Origin: Promethearchaeota archaeon
Lineage (GTDB): Archaea > Asgardarchaeota > Lokiarchaeia > Sigyniarchaeales > SOKP01
Assembly (NCBI GenBank): GCA_019058445.1
Contig: JAHPZA010000009.1
Coordinates: forward strand, 518,310 to 582,309
Reading direction: 5' to 3'
Length of the DNA: 64,000 bases
Below, one piece after another: positions 62,010 through 64,000 of this stretch (position 1 is the first letter of the stretch; every line of letters starts with the position of its first letter). Under the pieces are notes generated by a model that had not been told where the DNA came from, did not search any database, and was given only the letters and a program-made list of their open reading frames with translations. A program made the translations under genes and the position numbers.

Positions 62010-62870
62010 ATGGGATTACAAGTATTTCTTATCAATCCGGATGGAACCACTACAGAACTCCAAACTGGTGGTCCAATTAAAGATATGCTTAAAACGGATG
62101 AAAGTTATGTTATTGTTGCGGATGATGTGCGAAAGGTGTTTCTATGGAAAGGCATAACTAGTTCTGTAAGGTCTAAATTTATCGGCGCAAAAAGGAGTCA
62201 GGAAATTAGGGGGCAAGTTGGAATGCATTATGGTGTTGTTCCCCTGGATGAGGGTGAAGAAACTCCCGAATTTATAAATATAATAGGGGGAAAAACTGAA
62301 GCAGGAATTGCTAAGGAAATCAAAGAGGAGAAAGCCGCACATCCTATTCCTAGTGCAAGTAGTGGAGGTGGTGGTGGAGGTCACCCGTTAAGAGAAAAAC
62401 CGATATTTGGGGCGCCAGAACCCGCGGAAGGTATGAACATTGCGGGGAGTCAAACAAGGTCTGCTCAAAATGTAGGGCCCCTCTATACGGGTCAAGAAGC
62501 CCAATATTTTCAAGAAGACTTACAGGTAAATTTCGATCAAATTATGGCTAAATTGGAAGAAATAAAAATTCCGGATGGATATGAAAGAGAAATGATTATA
62601 ATTGGTAATCATGCTTATTCGGTTGTTGAAAAAGTAAAAACATTCTTGGGAGAAAAGCAAGTCGAGAAAGCAATTGAAGAAATTGGAACAATCCCAGAAG
62701 GAATTTTCTTTGCTCAAAATTACTCTCCAAGGATACTCTCAGAAAGCGGAAAAATTTTAGCTATAGAATTTTTAAAGCGCATCGGACCAGGAAAAGCTCA
62801 GCCAGTTGAATTTAAGGATAAAAAACAAATTCTTAAAAACCAAATTAAAATGCAACTTCAAGGGAAATAA
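62010..62870 (+). CDS. Single-repeat gelsolin-domain protein
   Basis: 286 aa. Residues 1-95 form one gelsolin repeat: LQVFLINPDGTTTEL, YVIVADDVRKVFLWKGITSSVRSKFIGAKRSQEIRGQ, HYGVVPLDEGEETPEF. The WKG and the spacing of Asp residues agree with calcium-binding gelsolin repeats, and such proteins from Asgard archaea are known to modulate actin. A Gly/Pro-rich linker (about 110-165) leads to a helical C-terminal domain (about 168-286), found with no named family. A GAGGT SD is 7 nt before the ATG. Actin regulation is inferred from the family; the neighbouring roadblock gene supports a cytoskeletal/trafficking context. Confidence 0.85.
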   Translation: MGLQVFLINPDGTTTELQTGGPIKDMLKTDESYVIVADDVRKVFLWKGITSSVRSKFIGAKRSQEIRGQVGMHYGVVPLDEGEETPEFINIIGGKTEAGIAKEIKEEKAAHPIPSASSGGGGGGHPLREKPIFGAPEPAEGMNIAGSQTRSAQNVGPLYTGQEAQYFQEDLQVNFDQIMAKLEEIKIPDGYEREMIIIGNHAYSVVEKVKTFLGEKQVEKAIEEIGTIPEGIFFAQNYSPRILSESGKILAIEFLKRIGPGKAQPVEFKDKKQILKNQIKMQLQGK

Positions 62871-63029
62871 TAAACTTCTTTTATTTTTTGTCCCTATAAC
62901 ACACCATTTTAATAGATTAGTTTCAATTCAATTTTTAAATACCATCTCCGAAATATAGATTTTTAAAGATAAAACCCTTTATAATATTAAAAAATAATAA
63001 AATTAAAACTCGAATAAGTTTCCGTAAAC

Positions 63030-63419
63030 ATGTCAAATTTAACACCTGAAGAGGCTAAAAGTTTATCAAATTTTTTAGCGAATATAACAGAGCATACTGA
63101 ACTAGAAGCACTTGCCCTTGTTACAAACGAGGGTCTCCGACTCGCATTTTCATGTATCCCTGGATATGAAATCGATCCCGATTTATTTTCGAGTTTAAGT
63201 GCTGTAGTAATGAAAAGCGGAACTGACGCAATAACTACACTTGGATACCATAATATGTTAGAAGTGGTGTTAAGAGGAGAAGATGCTTTCATCATATTGA
63301 GTGCGGCAGGACGTTTTTTCCTTATGGGAGGATCTAGACAAATAGCAGATTTAGGGAAAGTCGTGAGTGTATTTAGATATTATTCTGGAGAGATTGCAAA
63401 AAGGTATCCGCAAATCTGA
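63030..63419 (+). CDS. Roadblock/LC7 domain protein
   Basis: 129 aa, the whole being one roadblock domain: helix EEAKSLSNFLANITEH, strand LEALALVTNEGLRLAFSC, helix DPDLFSSLSAVVMKSGTDAI, strands YHNMLEVVLRGEDAFIILSAAGRFFLMG, C-terminal helix DLGKVVSVFRYYSGEIA. Such proteins form dimers serving as GTPase platforms or GAPs. It lies between the gelsolin-like gene (160 nt upstream) and the psi-barrel-like gene, same strand. Confidence 0.88.
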   Translation: MSNLTPEEAKSLSNFLANITEHTELEALALVTNEGLRLAFSCIPGYEIDPDLFSSLSAVVMKSGTDAITTLGYHNMLEVVLRGEDAFIILSAAGRFFLMGGSRQIADLGKVVSVFRYYSGEIAKRYPQI

Positions 63420-63629
63420 GCCATAGATCCCCAATTTGTTTAAATGAGGAAACTTTTCCAGTTATAGTTAAATCCACCAAAAATTAAACATATTATTAAA
63501 GATATAAATCAAAATTAATCCATATTTTATATATTCAAATAAACTCAAAATTTAAATAAAGTAAGTTTCTTAAAACATTCAGACAAGTTTGACAAGTTCT
63601 TTTTAAAGAAATAATTTGTGATTTTAATC

Positions 63630-64000
63630 ATGCCAGAAATTAAGATTTTTGTTGATGTAAAAGATGATACTACTAATAAAATTATAATAAGCACTAACAA
63701 TGCTGAAAAATTAGGAGTATCAGCAGGTGTTACCATAGAAATATTCAATCCTGATAATAATTTAAATACCACTGGAATAGTAGATATTTCCGAGATGGCT
63801 CTTGATTTTGCAGGTCAAATTTCAAAAGATATTATTGATAAATTGCAATTCACAGGAATAGAATTAGTCTTAAGGACTACAACTGCAGCGGCACCCCAAC
63901 CCTCTCCAGCACCAAAATTAGAAGCTCCTACCCCCCATATGCCAGGTACGTCACCAAAGCCTTCTGTAACCCAATTCACTCCAATGCCTCAACCCACTCC
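63630..64000 (+). CDS. Protein with double-psi beta-barrel-like N-terminus (partial)
   Basis: Open from ATG 63630, preceded by GTGAT and 7 nt, to the window end (123 codons seen). The first 75 residues (IKIFVDVKDDTTNKIIISTNNAEKLGVSAGVTIEIFNPDNN) have the A..LG...G..VEI pattern of Cdc48/VAT-N or AbrB-like barrels. From residue about 88 the chain is a low-complexity Ala/Pro/Thr linker (APQPSPAPKLEAPTPHMPG). The rest lies outside the window, so function is open. It is probably in the same run as the gelsolin and roadblock genes. Confidence 0.65.
   Translation, partial: MPEIKIFVDVKDDTTNKIIISTNNAEKLGVSAGVTIEIFNPDNNLNTTGIVDISEMALDFAGQISKDIIDKLQFTGIELVLRTTTAAAPQPSPAPKLEAPTPHMPGTSPKPSVTQFTPMPQPT

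Noticed and set aside
1..64000. CRISPR arrays, insertion sequences, rRNA genes
   Set aside because: No regularly spaced repeats, transposase-like ORFs or rRNA-like conserved blocks were seen.

Overview
The window looks like a chromosomal piece of an Asgard archaeon, most likely a Lokiarchaeia-type lineage. The evidence is the combination of a strongly AT-rich genome, a gelsolin-domain protein, several roadblock/LC7 proteins, longin-like proteins, an MglA-type small GTPase, archaeal GGTG-type Shine-Dalgarno (SD) sites, TATA/BRE promoters and intron-bearing tRNA genes. No rRNA, CRISPR array, insertion sequence, integrase or capsid gene was found.

Layout. 0-3.4 kb: isoprenoid genes (class II HMG-CoA reductase, cut by the window edge; HMG-CoA synthase; a cis-prenyltransferase). 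3.5-12.8 kb: a large repeat-helical protein, a GCS2-family ligase paired with an amidohydrolase, a longin-like coiled-coil protein, a roadblock protein, a small Cys-rich protein, a V4R/HNOB-like protein and an SDR. 13-19.2 kb: a secreted/anchored protein coupled to a longin-like cytosolic protein, a mutarotase-fold protein, a VOC protein, a membrane protein and a ribbon-helix-helix regulator. 19.5-25.9 kb: a co-directional membrane-microdomain cluster: an NfeD-like protein with 18 His-x-Asp triplets, a small anchored protein, a flotillin/SPFH protein, a polytopic protein, two beta-carbonic-anhydrase-like paralogues and a single-pass protein between them.

26.0-55.5 kb differs in character and may be an integrated or accessory element. 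It holds a divergent TFIIB-like factor, zinc-ribbon and wHTH proteins, a four-gene membrane cassette ending in a HerA/VirB4-like ATPase that has lost its P-loop, small two/three-TM proteins, an M50-type protease, a Hef-like helicase with a decayed nuclease domain, a RadB-like ATPase, a FEN1-like nuclease, an MglB/MglA-like roadblock-GTPase pair and a Ski2-like helicase with an embedded SWIM zinc finger. Most transcription units here are preceded by the same core promoter, a T-run directly before a TATA-like box (consensus about TTTTTTCTTTATATA). 55.8-64 kb returns to chromosomal content: a frameshifted duplicate pair, two tRNA genes with non-canonical introns, metabolic genes (DUF998, HAD, URO-D-like, NAD(P)HX repair) and a gelsolin/roadblock/psi-barrel group at the right edge.

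The most unusual sequence-level observation is that six genes lack an ATG/GTG/TTG at the place where the reading frame and conserved domain require a start. In each, a GGTG SD lies 6-8 nt upstream of an in-frame ATA, ATT or ACG. Genes with normal starts in this window use the same SD and similar spacing, which suggests that near-cognate (chiefly AUA) start codons are used here.
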